NCBI RefSeq assembly: GCF_008728195.1
Contig: NZ_CP031598.1
Coordinates: forward strand, 1,364,001 to 1,428,000
Direction: 5' to 3'
DNA: 64,000 nt
Origin: Roseovarius indicus
GTDB lineage: Bacteria > Pseudomonadota > Alphaproteobacteria > Rhodobacterales > Rhodobacteraceae
Shown here: one piece after another, positions 23,198-32,292 of the stretch
Layout of the letters: each line of letters opens with the position of its first letter
Numbering within the stretch: position 1 is the first letter of the stretch
Program-made: the position numbers and the translations under genes
Notes under the pieces: generated by a model
Told to the model about the DNA's origin: nothing
Databases searched by the model: none
Seen by the model: only the letters and a program-made list of their open reading frames with translations

Positions 23198-24193
23198 ATG
23201 TCGGCAAGAGACCACTACATGGAGAAGGTCGAGCAGGCCAGGCACGGGGCCGTGCCGGGCGGCGCGACGCCTGTGGCGTTCTGGACGCATCACCCCGTGG
23301 CGGATCAGCGGGCCGAGACGCTTGCCGACGCGACCTGTGCCTTCCAGGACCGGTTCGGGTGTGACCTTGTCAAGATCACCCCGGCGTCGAGTTTCCAGCT
23401 GCGCGACCTGGGCCAGACCGACAGTTGGAACAACGACCCCATCGGGCGGCGGGATTTCGGGCCGCCTATTTTGCGGCAGGCAGAGGATTTTGACCGCCTT
23501 GCCGAGAGCATGGCACGCGAGACGCACCTGTCGGAGCATCTGCAGGCGGCACGGATGATCCGGGCGCGGGTGCCGGGGCATATTCCGGTCCTGCAAACGG
23601 TGTTCGACCCGCTGTTCCAGCTTCGCGTGCTGGCGGGCGACCATTGGCCGGCGCATTGCCGCGAGTGCCCTGAAAAGATCGCCCCCGCGCTGGAGGCGCT
23701 GACGGCGCGGACACGGCGCACGATCGAGCGGTTCATGGAAGCCGGGGTCGACGGGATCTTCCTGGCCGTTCAGCATGCCGGACAGGAGACGGACCGGGAG
23801 GCGAGCTTTTTCGAGATCGGTTTGCCGGAGACCCTGTCCTGCCTGTCGACGACCGGCCGGGACAGTCTGAATTTCGTGCATCTGCACGGCAACGGGATAC
23901 CCGCCGACCTGCTGGATGCCTATCCGGAGACGACCGTTCACTTTTCCTTCGACGCCAACCCGGCGCTGGACGAGGGGCGGCGGGCGCGGGCCGATGCGTT
24001 GCTGGCCGGGGGCATGAGCCCGTCGCGGCTGGCGGTGATGGAGGGCGACGAGGTGGCCCGCGAGACAAGGCGCTTGATCGGGCGCATGGAGGGCCGGAAC
24101 TTCACGCTGGGCGCCGGGTGCGCCTTGGTGCAGGCGACGCCGGAGCGCAATGTCATGGCCGCGATCTCGGCCGCGCGGGGATATGTGCAATGA
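23198..24193 (+). CDS. Uroporphyrinogen decarboxylase-like (URO-D superfamily) protein
   Basis: 331 residues of the URO-D fold, which covers HemE and cobalamin-linked methyltransferases such as MtaA. Visible are an N-terminal VAFWTHHPVADQ strand, the DLVKITPASSFQLRDLG segment, VLQTVFDPLFQLRVLAG, and a C-terminal NFTLGAGCALVQATPERN, which is the usual GCxxxxxTPxEN ending in variant form. HemE's substrate-binding Arg/Asp set is not clearly present, so haem synthesis is unlikely. It is directly coupled (ATGA) to an NRPS-like gene, so it probably supplies or modifies that enzyme's substrate. Confidence 0.8.
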   Translation: MSARDHYMEKVEQARHGAVPGGATPVAFWTHHPVADQRAETLADATCAFQDRFGCDLVKITPASSFQLRDLGQTDSWNNDPIGRRDFGPPILRQAEDFDRLAESMARETHLSEHLQAARMIRARVPGHIPVLQTVFDPLFQLRVLAGDHWPAHCRECPEKIAPALEALTARTRRTIERFMEAGVDGIFLAVQHAGQETDREASFFEIGLPETLSCLSTTGRDSLNFVHLHGNGIPADLLDAYPETTVHFSFDANPALDEGRRARADALLAGGMSPSRLAVMEGDEVARETRRLIGRMEGRNFTLGAGCALVQATPERNVMAAISAARGYVQ

Positions 24194-26988
24194 ACGTGCG
24201 CGAGGTTCTCGTTCCGCCGCTGTCGATGGCGGATCTGGAGCATCCCTTGCCGAGCCGGTTCGCGCAGGTGGCCGGGGCCTGTGCCGACCGGCCAGCGATC
24301 ATCGACGACAGCCGCACCGTGACCTATGCCGAGCTTCAGGACCTGGCCGGCCGCTACGGGGCTTTCATCTCGCGGCATGTGGCGCCGGGAGAGCCGGTGG
24401 CGCTGTGCATGCGGACGAACCGGCACGTGGTGGCGGCGATGCTGGGGGCCCTGATGGCGGGGCGGCCTTACGTGCCGCTCGATCCGGCCTATCCGGCGGA
24501 TCACTTGGCGCGCGTGGTGCGGCACAGCGGCGCCGGGCTTGTCATCGGTCACGTGGCCGAGGATTTGGCGGCGCTGGCCGGGGTCGAGGGGTCGGCGGTG
24601 GAGAGCGTGACGTCGATGGATGTGCTGGAGGCGTCCGGCGCGGGCCGGTTCGAGGCCCGCCCGGAGGCTGCCGCCTACGTGATCTATACCTCCGGCTCGA
24701 CCGGGGCGCCGAAGGGGGTCTGGCAGGATCAGCGGGGGCTGCTGCACGATATCCTGCAGTATTCGCAGGTGGTGCAGCCCGGCCATGCGGACCGCCACAG
24801 CCTTTTGTATTCGCCCTGCGTGAACGGGGCCCTGCGTGACATCTACGGCTCTGTGCTGAACGGGGCGACGCTTTGCATGTCGGACCTGCGGCGCGAGGGG
24901 CTGAGGGCCGTTCTGCGGAGCCTGACCGATCGGCGGGTGACCCTTCTGCACGCGATGCCGCCGGTGCTGCGCAGCCTGGCCCGCGTGGCCGATGGGCCGA
25001 TCTGCCCGGAGGCGCGGGTTTTCTACACGGCCGGCGACCGTTTTCTGACGCAGGATCTTCTGGCGGCGCGCGCGAGCCTGCCGGAGGCGTGCGAGATCTA
25101 TACCGGCATCGGCTCGACCGAATGCGCGACGCTTTACCGGCACTGGATCGTGCCACGGAATTTCGTGCCGGAGGGGGAACTGGTGCCCGTCGGTTTTCCG
25201 GTCGAGGATCGGGAGATGCGGCTGGTCGACGAGGCCGGGCAGGGGATGGCGGACGGTGAGATCGGGCAGATCCGCGTTTGCAGCCCGTATATCGCGCGGG
25301 GGTACTGGAAGGACGAGGCGCTGACGCGGGAGACGTTCCGGCCCGATCCGGGACGGCCGGGATGGCGGTGTTTCCAGCCCGGCGATCTTGGCCGTGAGCG
25401 CCCGGACGGATTGCTGGAGTTTCTCGGGCGAGCCGACCGGCAGATCAAGATCCGGGGGTACCGGATCGAGCCGGCGGAGACCGAGGCGGCCCTGCGCCGG
25501 ATCGGTGGCGTGGCGGAGGCGGCGATCGTTCCCGAGGAGCGGCTGGGCAAGACCAGCCTGATCGGTTTTGTCGAGCCCGTGGAGGGCGCCGCGCTGGACG
25601 GGGCGGCGTTGCGGGATGCGCTGGCGCAGGCGCTTCCGCCGCAGTTGCTGCCGAGCCGGGTCATCGTGCTGAACGCGTTGCCGCGGCTTGGCAATCTCAA
25701 GCTCGACGTCAAGGCGATGCGGACGATGCTGACCGACGAGGGGCGTGCGCCGGCGGGGGCGGCTGAGCTGCCCGACGGGTACATGGCCCTTTGGGAGAAG
25801 GTGTTCAAACGGCCGGTCGATGCCGATATGGCGCTTGAGGCGCTGTCGGCGGATTCGCTCGAGCTGCTGGAGCTCGAGCTGTTGCTGGAACGGGATCTGA
25901 AGGTGTCGGTGAGGGATGCCATCGGGCCGGAGGCGACCCCGCGCACCGTTTGGGCGCAGGCCGTTCCGGCGCCGGAGCGGCGCCTGACCCGATACGGGGC
26001 GATCGATGACAGGCTGAATGCGCTGGCGTCGCTGATGGCACGGTCGAACGGCATCGCGCTGGACCCGGACGGGCTGGTGCGGCTTCACAATCACGGTGGC
26101 AGCCGCATGCCGCTGATGTGGTGTTTCAACCAGGTGAGGGAGGCCAATGCGCTGGCCGCGGCGCTTGGGCCGGACCAGCCGTTGATCGCCATGCGGTCGC
26201 TGGCCGGGCTTTACACCGGCGACCGGCCGCCGCCGCACGAGGAGCGGCAGGTGGCCGAGCATTATGTCGGGATCGTCCTGGGGCGTGATCTGCCGCAGCG
26301 GGTGGTGGTGGGCGGCAATTGCCAGGCCGCGCCGCTTGCGTTCTACATGGCCAATGCGCTGGCACTGTCGGGGCATGGGGCGGCGTCGCTCGTGCTGCTC
26401 GAGAAGCTGCTGCCGGTGCCCTATGCCGGGCGCGCGCTGATCCTGTTCGGGCGCGACAGCCGGCTGCACAACCCGTCTTTCCAGTTCGCCGAGCCCACCG
26501 CTGCGTGGGACCGGTACCTGAGCCGCGGGCAGACCGCCCTGGTCGACGGGTCGCACGGGAAGTTCTTCGACCGGCCGAATGTCGTCTCGCTTGCCGGGGC
26601 GTTGCGGGCCGAGATCGACCGGGCCGGCGAGGTTGGCTGGCTGCCGGAAAGCGCGCGTCGGGTCGTTCTGAAGGTTGCGGGGGCGCCGGACGGGCGGACG
26701 GTCGTGCATGTCGGTAACCCGAACGAGGTCGATCTTGTCGAGGGCGCTCGGAGCCGGATCGGGATTGCGATACATGCGCTGGGCCCGGAGGAGGCCGATG
26801 CCCGGCCGGCCCGCGTGCCGGACCTTACCGTGCCCCTGCCACGGCGTGTCGCGGCCGGGGAGAGCGCCGATTTCGAGGTGGCTTTGCCGCCGGACAGGCA
26901 TGGGACGGGCCGCTATGTCGTCAGCCTTTGCGAGGAAGGCGTGGGCTGGTTCGCGTTGCTTGAGGGGTCGGCGCCGATCTTGGGGTGA
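24190..26988 (+). CDS. NRPS-like enzyme: adenylation, carrier and thioesterase-type domains
   Basis: 932 residues. Adenylation domain from about 20 to 520: A3 loop Y166-TSGSTGAPKG, TGIGSTE, and the A7/A8 region GDLGRERPDG ... FLGRADRQIKIRGYRIEP. Carrier domain around residues 530-590 with Ser556 in LSADSLELLELE, the phosphopantetheine site. An alpha/beta-hydrolase, thioesterase-like domain follows, with VVVGGNCQAAPLAFYMANAL; the nucleophile elbow has Cys711 instead of Ser. A DGSHGKFF motif (His789) fits the catalytic His. A C-terminal beta-rich region of about 120 residues has no family I recognise. No condensation domain is present, so it activates and releases or transfers one acyl/aminoacyl unit. 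Confidence 0.88.
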   Translation: MNVREVLVPPLSMADLEHPLPSRFAQVAGACADRPAIIDDSRTVTYAELQDLAGRYGAFISRHVAPGEPVALCMRTNRHVVAAMLGALMAGRPYVPLDPAYPADHLARVVRHSGAGLVIGHVAEDLAALAGVEGSAVESVTSMDVLEASGAGRFEARPEAAAYVIYTSGSTGAPKGVWQDQRGLLHDILQYSQVVQPGHADRHSLLYSPCVNGALRDIYGSVLNGATLCMSDLRREGLRAVLRSLTDRRVTLLHAMPPVLRSLARVADGPICPEARVFYTAGDRFLTQDLLAARASLPEACEIYTGIGSTECATLYRHWIVPRNFVPEGELVPVGFPVEDREMRLVDEAGQGMADGEIGQIRVCSPYIARGYWKDEALTRETFRPDPGRPGWRCFQPGDLGRERPDGLLEFLGRADRQIKIRGYRIEPAETEAALRRIGGVAEAAIVPEERLGKTSLIGFVEPVEGAALDGAALRDALAQALPPQLLPSRVIVLNALPRLGNLKLDVKAMRTMLTDEGRAPAGAAELPDGYMALWEKVFKRPVDADMALEALSADSLELLELELLLERDLKVSVRDAIGPEATPRTVWAQAVPAPERRLTRYGAIDDRLNALASLMARSNGIALDPDGLVRLHNHGGSRMPLMWCFNQVREANALAAALGPDQPLIAMRSLAGLYTGDRPPPHEERQVAEHYVGIVLGRDLPQRVVVGGNCQAAPLAFYMANALALSGHGAASLVLLEKLLPVPYAGRALILFGRDSRLHNPSFQFAEPTAAWDRYLSRGQTALVDGSHGKFFDRPNVVSLAGALRAEIDRAGEVGWLPESARRVVLKVAGAPDGRTVVHVGNPNEVDLVEGARSRIGIAIHALGPEEADARPARVPDLTVPLPRRVAAGESADFEVALPPDRHGTGRYVVSLCEEGVGWFALLEGSAPILG

Positions 26989-27106
26989 CCCGGTAGCGGG
27001 GCCGGCGCGACCGGTTGCCGCGTGGCGCCGGACGCAGCAAGACGCTTTAAGTGTTCGTCGAAAAATAATAGAATACTTAAATATACGCAATTGGGACGGT
27101 TTGCTG

Positions 27107-27754
27107 ATGACACAAGCGCGCAGGCGGGGCCGGTCTAGGAAGGACTCGGCGGATCTGAGGGCGGCCATACTCGGGGCCGCGACGGAGGAGTTTTCGGCAA
27201 AGGGGTTCGACGGGGCGCGCGTGGGGGCGATCGCGGAGTCCGCGGGCGTCAACATCAACCTCGTCTACCACTATTTCGGCAACAAGGAGAGCCTGTTCAT
27301 TTCGGTGATGGAGGCGACCTATCGGACCATCCGGACCCACCATAACGACATGAACCTTCGGGCGCTCGACCCGGAAAGGGCGATGTCGGACCTGGTGCGG
27401 TCGACCTTCGACCTGTTTAGCCAGAACCACCATATAATAGGGCTTCTGAACTCGGAAAACATGCACGAGGCCCGGCATATCGCGCAGTCTGACGAGATCA
27501 GGAACCTGTATAATCCTCTGCTGGAATTCATCAGCGACACGCTGGAGCGCGGCGTGGAAAAGGGGGTGTTCCGGAGCGGTGTCGACCCGATCGAGCTGTT
27601 CATCACGATCAACTCGGTCAGTTACTTTCACCTGTCGAACCAGCACACGCTGGGCTTCATTCTGCACCGCGATCTGTGCAGCCCCGAAAGCCTTGACGCG
27701 CGCAAGGCGCATGCGGTGGACGTGGTGCTTTCGTTTCTCAAGAACACCGGGTGA
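27107..27754 (+). CDS. TetR family regulator (paralog of the one at 39072)
   Basis: 215 residues; ATG 27107 gives MTQARRRGRSRKD and a TetR helix-turn-helix in GARVGAIAESAGVNINLVYHYFGNKESL (shown as two parts: GARVGAIAESAGVN and INLVYHYFGNKESL). The ligand domain (RTHHNDMNLRALDPERAM, LLNSENMHEARHI, LERGVEKGVFRSGVDPIELF) aligns well with the TetR at 39072-39749. It precedes an epimerase and an ABC importer operon; two TTAAGC-N4-RCTTAA operators in between suggest that it represses them. Confidence 0.92.
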   Translation: MTQARRRGRSRKDSADLRAAILGAATEEFSAKGFDGARVGAIAESAGVNINLVYHYFGNKESLFISVMEATYRTIRTHHNDMNLRALDPERAMSDLVRSTFDLFSQNHHIIGLLNSENMHEARHIAQSDEIRNLYNPLLEFISDTLERGVEKGVFRSGVDPIELFITINSVSYFHLSNQHTLGFILHRDLCSPESLDARKAHAVDVVLSFLKNTG

Positions 27755-27755
27755 T

Positions 27756-27771
27756 TTAAGCGTGAGCTTAA
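27756..27771. promoter_or_regulatory. Operator copy 1, TTAAGC-N4-GCTTAA
   Basis: TTAAGCGTGAGCTTAA, a perfect palindrome with arms extending by one more base each way (TTTAAGC/GCTTAAA). It starts just after the TetR stop and lies immediately upstream of the -35 box TTGACA at 27778-27783. Confidence 0.6.
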
Positions 27772-27799
27772 AAAAGTTTGACAGGAATCGCGACCCTCA

Positions 27800-27815
27800 T
27801 TAAGCATTTACTTAA
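27800..27815. promoter_or_regulatory. Operator copy 2, TTAAGC-N4-ACTTAA, over the -10 region
   Basis: TTAAGCATTTACTTAA repeats the copy-1 pattern with 44 bp between starts. It covers the -10 region (TAAGCA, 17 bp after TTGACA) of the epimerase promoter and ends shortly before the AAGGAGGAGG ribosome site. This is a standard repressor position. Confidence 0.6.
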
Positions 27816-27832
27816 TTAAGGAGGAGGGAAGC

Positions 27833-28876
27833 ATGTCATCTGGCTATGGGTTCGGCGATCTGCCGGAGAGCATCGAAGACGAGGAGGCGCTGGAGGAGTT
27901 GCTGTCTCGTCCGCCGCAATGGCTTTGCGACAAGCTCGGCTCGCTGGAGGGCGACATCGCCGTTCTGGGCGTGGGCGGCAAGGTCGGGCCGACGCTGGCG
28001 CGCATGGCGAAGCGGGCCGTGCCGGACAAGAAGGTCTTCGGGGTGGCCCGGTTCTCGGACCATGAGGTGCGTGACCGGCTGGACAGCTGGGGCGTCGAAA
28101 CCGTGGCCTGTGACCTGCTTGACCGCGCGGCGGTGGCCGAGCTGCCGAAGGCCGCGAACGTCATCTACATGGCGGGCAAGAAGTTCGGGACGGATGACGA
28201 CCCGTCTTTCGCGTGGGCGATGAACACGCATGTTCCGGCGACGGTTGCCGAGGCGTTTCGCGAAAGCCGGATCGTCGCCTTCTCGACGCTGTGCGTCTAT
28301 CCGTTCGCCCCGGTGGCGGAGGGCGGTTTCAGCGAAGAGGTCGAGCCGGGGCCGACGGGCGATTACGCGACGAGCTGTGTCGGGCGGGAGCGGATGTTCA
28401 GCTATTTCTCGCGCAAGTACGACACGCCCGGGCGGCTGGCGCGGCTGAACTATGCCATCGACATGCGCTATGGCGTTCTGCACGACATTGCGGGCTGGGT
28501 GCGCGACGGCAAGCCGATCCCGATCGGGACCGGTTATGCGTCGGTCATCTGGCAGGGCGATGCGATTGCCCAGATCCTTGGCGCGCTGGCCCATACCACG
28601 GTGCCCACGAGCCCGCTGAATGTCGGCGGGCCGGAGCATATGAGCGTCGTCATGGCGGCGCGCGCGTTCGGGGAGCGGTTCGGCAAGGAGCCGGTCTTCG
28701 AGGGCGAGGTGCAACCGGATGGCTGGTACAACAACACGCTCGCGGCGCAGCGCCTGTTCGGCTATCCGTCGGTTCCGCTTGCGGTGATGATCGACTGGGT
28801 CGCCGACTGGATGCTTCGGGATATGCCGAGCCACGACAAACCCACCCATTACGAGGAGCGCCGGGGGGCTTTCTGA
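27833..28876 (+). CDS. NAD(P)-binding epimerase/dehydratase-like protein, atypical
   Basis: 347 residues of the extended-SDR type: Rossmann loop VLGVGGKVGPTLAR near residue 42 (GxxGKxG variant), then MAGKKFG and a FSTLCVYPF Ser/Thr strand. Where extended SDRs have Tyr-x3-Lys, this protein reads GDYATSCVGRERMFSYFS, so the usual catalytic pair is not visible. The paralog at 37877 (EYAQSCLGRERIFEHFS) shares this. The pair may therefore bind NAD and a sugar or other ligand with different chemistry. It is first in an operon with an ABC importer. Confidence 0.85.
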   Translation: MSSGYGFGDLPESIEDEEALEELLSRPPQWLCDKLGSLEGDIAVLGVGGKVGPTLARMAKRAVPDKKVFGVARFSDHEVRDRLDSWGVETVACDLLDRAAVAELPKAANVIYMAGKKFGTDDDPSFAWAMNTHVPATVAEAFRESRIVAFSTLCVYPFAPVAEGGFSEEVEPGPTGDYATSCVGRERMFSYFSRKYDTPGRLARLNYAIDMRYGVLHDIAGWVRDGKPIPIGTGYASVIWQGDAIAQILGALAHTTVPTSPLNVGGPEHMSVVMAARAFGERFGKEPVFEGEVQPDGWYNNTLAAQRLFGYPSVPLAVMIDWVADWMLRDMPSHDKPTHYEERRGAF

Positions 28877-28964
28877 GCGGTCCGGTGGAGGAAACGGCGC
28901 GTTCGCCCGGGGCGCGCCAGGATAAGACATAATCCCGGGCATTTCGATCTAGGGAGGACGAACA

Positions 28965-29975
28965 ATGAAACCGCAATCGCGACTGGGAATAACCCTGTCG
29001 ATCGTGTCGGCCGGCATTCTGAGTGCCGGTGCCGCCGCAGCGCAGGACAAGGTCAGCTTCATTCTCAATTGGGTGACGGCCGGCGAGCATGCCGCCGTCT
29101 ATTATGCCGATCATGCCGGCTGGTTCGAGGAGGCCGGTCTGGATGTGAGCATCGAGCAGGGCAAGGGTTCTGCCGTGGCCGCGCAGCGCGTGGGTGTCGG
29201 CGCGGCGGAGATGGGCATCGCCGATCTTGGCACGTCGATGGTGGCGCGGGGCGCCGGGGCGGATATCGTTGCCGTCATGAACATCTATGCCAACTCGCCC
29301 TACCAGATGTACTGGCTGGCGGAGTCGGGCATGGAGGATCTGGACGATTTCCCGGGCCACAAGTTCGGCAACCCGCCGGGCGATGCCGCGCGTGCGATGT
29401 GGCCGGCGCTGGCCGGGGCGAACGACATGTCGCCGGATGACATCACCTGGGTCAATATCGCGCCCAACGCGAAGGTCAGCGCGCTGGCCTCGGGGGCGAT
29501 CGACGGGACGACCTTCTTTGCCAACTATCACCACGTGATGGCCAATGCCTTTGGTGACGACCTGCGCTGGTTCGCGTGGTCGGAGAAGGGCGTGAACCCC
29601 TATGGCAACTCGATCATCGCGAATGGCGAGTTCCTCGAGGAAAACCGCGATGTGGTCGGGCGCATGGTGGAAGTCCTTCAGCGCTCGCACCGGTATTGTG
29701 TCGAGAATGGCGAGGAATGCGTGGGGGTGCTTTCGGACTATGCCAGCGGCATCACCGTCGAGAACGAACAGGCCAACTGGGACGTGACGACCCGGCTGAT
29801 GTCGGACGAGTTCTCGACCACGAAGGGCCTTGGCTATTTCGATCCCGGCCGGATCGCTTCGGATTACGAGCTGGTCAGCAAGTATTTCGACATCGCGAGC
29901 CCGTTCGATCCGGAGACGATCTATACCAACGAGTTCATCGACCCCGAGATCACCATGATCGAAATCGGGAATTAA
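28965..29975 (+). CDS. ABC transporter substrate-binding protein, NMT1/SsuA-like
   Basis: 336 residues with a Sec signal peptide (IVSAGILSAGAAAAQ). The mature protein begins KVSFILNWVTAGEHAAVYYADHAGWFEEAG (in short: LNWVTAGEH and GWFEEAGLDV), the hallmark of the NMT1/THI5-like group whose members bind thiamine-pyrimidine precursors, sulfonates, nitrate or similar. The following GVGAAEMGIADLGT and KVSALASGAIDGTTF segments fit. AGGGAGGA precedes the ATG. Its permease and ATPase follow at once. Confidence 0.92.
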   Translation: MKPQSRLGITLSIVSAGILSAGAAAAQDKVSFILNWVTAGEHAAVYYADHAGWFEEAGLDVSIEQGKGSAVAAQRVGVGAAEMGIADLGTSMVARGAGADIVAVMNIYANSPYQMYWLAESGMEDLDDFPGHKFGNPPGDAARAMWPALAGANDMSPDDITWVNIAPNAKVSALASGAIDGTTFFANYHHVMANAFGDDLRWFAWSEKGVNPYGNSIIANGEFLEENRDVVGRMVEVLQRSHRYCVENGEECVGVLSDYASGITVENEQANWDVTTRLMSDEFSTTKGLGYFDPGRIASDYELVSKYFDIASPFDPETIYTNEFIDPEITMIEIGN

Positions 29976-30028
29976 CGCACCTGACCGGCCAGCGGGCCAG
30001 GTTCTGACGGCCCGCACCCGACCGAAAG

Positions 30029-30817
30029 ATGAGCGTGATGAAGTCTATTCTCGAATCCGCAGCCGCGAGGCTGGGCCGTGGTCCCGTGGGGCCCATCCTG
30101 GTGCATCTCGTCGTGATTGCGATCTGGCAGATCGCCGCCGATTTCGGCGGTCTGCCCCGATATTTCCTGCCTTCGCCCACCGAAACGCTGGCCACGCTGT
30201 TCGAGCCGCGCAACCGGTGGGCGGAGAATACCCTGGTCACCACGATCGAGATCTTCGGCGGTTTCCTGATCGCCGTGGTCGTGGGCGTGGCGATCGCGCT
30301 GTTCTTCAGCTGGAGCCGGCTGTTGCTTGCGCTGTTCATGCCGCTGCTGGTGTCGCTGAACATGATCCCGAAGGTCGCGCTGGGCCCGCTGATCATCGTC
30401 TGGTTCGGTTATGGCATCGGCACGAACATGGCGATTGCCTTTGCGATCTGCTTCTTTCCCATCGTCATCACCACGGCGCGGGGCCTGAGCGAGATCGAGC
30501 CGGAGATGCTGTACCTGGCGCGGACCGTGAATGCCTCGAAATGGCAGATCTTCCGGAAAATCCAGTTTCCCGGTGCGTTGCCCTATATCTTTTCCGGCAT
30601 GAAGGTGTCGGCCGTTCTGGCGGTGGCCGGGGCGATCGTGGGCGAGTTCATCGGGTCGGAGAAGGGGCTCGGCTACCTGATGCTTCAGGTGCAGATCAAT
30701 CTCGACACCGCGACGATGTTCATGTCGGTTCTGATGATCACGCTGATCGGGGTCGTGCTTTACGGTGCGGTCGCCTTTCTCGAGTGGCTTCTCGTCAAAC
30801 GCGGAGGCAATGCGTGA
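30029..30817 (+). CDS. ABC transporter permease, SsuC/TauC-like
   Basis: 262 residues with about six membrane segments and the BPD-type EAA loop (YLARTVNASKWQIFRKIQFPGALPY; shown as NASKWQIFRKIQFPGALP) near residue 172. Typical of the NitT/TauT permease group that pairs with NMT1/SsuA-like binding proteins. It ends overlapping the ATPase start. Confidence 0.92.
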   Translation: MSVMKSILESAAARLGRGPVGPILVHLVVIAIWQIAADFGGLPRYFLPSPTETLATLFEPRNRWAENTLVTTIEIFGGFLIAVVVGVAIALFFSWSRLLLALFMPLLVSLNMIPKVALGPLIIVWFGYGIGTNMAIAFAICFFPIVITTARGLSEIEPEMLYLARTVNASKWQIFRKIQFPGALPYIFSGMKVSAVLAVAGAIVGEFIGSEKGLGYLMLQVQINLDTATMFMSVLMITLIGVVLYGAVAFLEWLLVKRGGNA

Positions 30818-31584
30818 TGCAAAAACCGTTCATTCATATCTCGGGCCTGAGCAAGGTTTACAACAAAGGGAAGGCCAACGAGTACCCGGCGCTTTCCGAT
30901 GTCAGCCTTGACGTGAAGGAGGGGGATCTTGTCTCGATCGTCGGCCCGTCGGGCTGTGGGAAATCCACCCTGATCATGATCATCGCCGGTCTGCTGGAGG
31001 CCACGGAGGGCACGCTGGAAATCGGCGGCGGCGACGGGGGGTTCGACGTCAACCGGCATGTCGGCATCGTCTTCCAGCAATCGCTGCTGCTGAAGTGGCG
31101 CACCGTGCTCGACAACGTGCTGCTGCCGGCCGAGTTCCTGGGCCTGCCCATGCGAGAGGCGCGGGACAGGGCGCGCGACCTGCTGGCGCTGGTCGGATTG
31201 CAGGGGCAGGAGGACAAGTACCCAAAGCAGCTTTCGGGCGGTCAGCAACAGCGCGTCTCGATCGCGCGGTCGCTGGTGCATGACCCGAAGCTGGTTCTGA
31301 TGGACGAGCCGTTCGGCGCGCTGGATGCGCTGACGCGGGAGCACATGAACCTCGAACTGCTGCGCATCTGGGAGCAGAGCGGCAAGACGATCCTGTTCGT
31401 AACGCACGGGATCAGCGAGGCGGTGTTCCTTGGCTCGAAGATCGCGGTGATGACCTCGGGCCCGGCGCGGCTGGCCAAGGAAATCGACGTGCAGCTGCCC
31501 TATCCCCGCCGGCTCGACATGAAGACACACGAGGATTTCGGCGCCTATGCGCGCGAGGTCTACGGCTTGCTTGGCATGGAGTGA
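30817..31584 (+). CDS. ABC transporter ATP-binding protein, SsuB/TauB-like
   Basis: 255 residues: Walker A GPSGCGKST, Q-loop VFQQSLLLKW, signature LSGGQQQR, Walker B LVLMDEPFGALD and His-switch FVTHGISEA. This is the NitT/TauT ATPase. ATG 30817 shares one base with the permease stop; a GTG at 30814 (GTGA overlap, GGAGG 6 bp upstream) is an equally good start. Confidence 0.93.
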   Translation: MQKPFIHISGLSKVYNKGKANEYPALSDVSLDVKEGDLVSIVGPSGCGKSTLIMIIAGLLEATEGTLEIGGGDGGFDVNRHVGIVFQQSLLLKWRTVLDNVLLPAEFLGLPMREARDRARDLLALVGLQGQEDKYPKQLSGGQQQRVSIARSLVHDPKLVLMDEPFGALDALTREHMNLELLRIWEQSGKTILFVTHGISEAVFLGSKIAVMTSGPARLAKEIDVQLPYPRRLDMKTHEDFGAYAREVYGLLGME

Positions 31585-31590
31585 AGGACG

Positions 31591-32292
31591 ATGACCAGAG
31601 TGACGGATGCAACCGGCCTGATGGCGTTCTGGGCGGATATCGAGCCCGGTTACGTGTTGCGGTACCAAGAGTGGCACAATTGCGAGCACGTGCCGGAGCG
31701 GGTGTCGATCCCCGGTTTCCTGCGGGGGCGCCGGTACCGGGCGGAGGACGGGACGCCGCATTTCCTGATGATTTACGAGACCGAGGCGCCGGAGGTGCTG
31801 TCGTCGGACGCCTATCTTGCGGCGCTCAATGCCCCGACCGACTGGACGCGCGAGGCGCTGACGTATTTCCGCAACCCGACGCGGAATATCTATCGCCGGG
31901 TCGAGGCGGCGGGCCGGGAGCTTCGGTTCTGCGCGCCGTGGCTGATTTCGCTGCAGTTCAACCGGGACGAGGCGCCGGGCGGGGCGGACGTGGCGCCCTG
32001 GCTTGCGGCCATGGCCGAGGCGCCGGGGATCGGGCGGGTGCAGCTTTGGGCCGTGGACGAGGCGGTATCGGGCATCCAGACATCGGAACGGAAGATCTAC
32101 GGAGGCGGTCCGGGGGAGCAGAAATACCTGCTTCTAGTGGAGGCCGAGGCGCCGCACCCGTCGGCGAGCGAGGCGCTTGCGGCTGCTGACGCCGCGGCGC
32201 CCGCCATGGGCGCGCGGAAGAACGAGGTTCCGGGGCGGTTCTGGCTTGAGATCGCGCATGAAGACAAGACGGCAGGGAAGGACGAGGCATGA
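31591..32292 (+). CDS. Dimeric alpha-beta barrel-like protein, unknown function
   Basis: 233 residues with no enzyme family I can name. The N-terminal half contains YQEWHNCEHVPERVSIPGF and LRGRRYRAEDGTPHFLMIYE, resembling two-stranded ferredoxin-like (dimeric alpha-beta barrel) proteins such as EthD or monooxygenase-type folds that have an NxEHxPE-type His motif. A second, weaker repeat (LWAVDEAVSG, KYLLLVEAEA) follows, so it may be a tandem barrel. It lies between the ABC ATPase and an FAH hydrolase in the same operon, which suggests a pathway role such as decarboxylation or isomerisation. Confidence 0.75.
   Translation: MTRVTDATGLMAFWADIEPGYVLRYQEWHNCEHVPERVSIPGFLRGRRYRAEDGTPHFLMIYETEAPEVLSSDAYLAALNAPTDWTREALTYFRNPTRNIYRRVEAAGRELRFCAPWLISLQFNRDEAPGGADVAPWLAAMAEAPGIGRVQLWAVDEAVSGIQTSERKIYGGGPGEQKYLLLVEAEAPHPSASEALAAADAAAPAMGARKNEVPGRFWLEIAHEDKTAGKDEA

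Noticed and set aside
23938..27258. Open frame of 1106 codons on the minus strand
   Set aside because: Antisense shadow of the NRPS-like gene; composition is dominated by Arg, Pro and His and there are no motifs.
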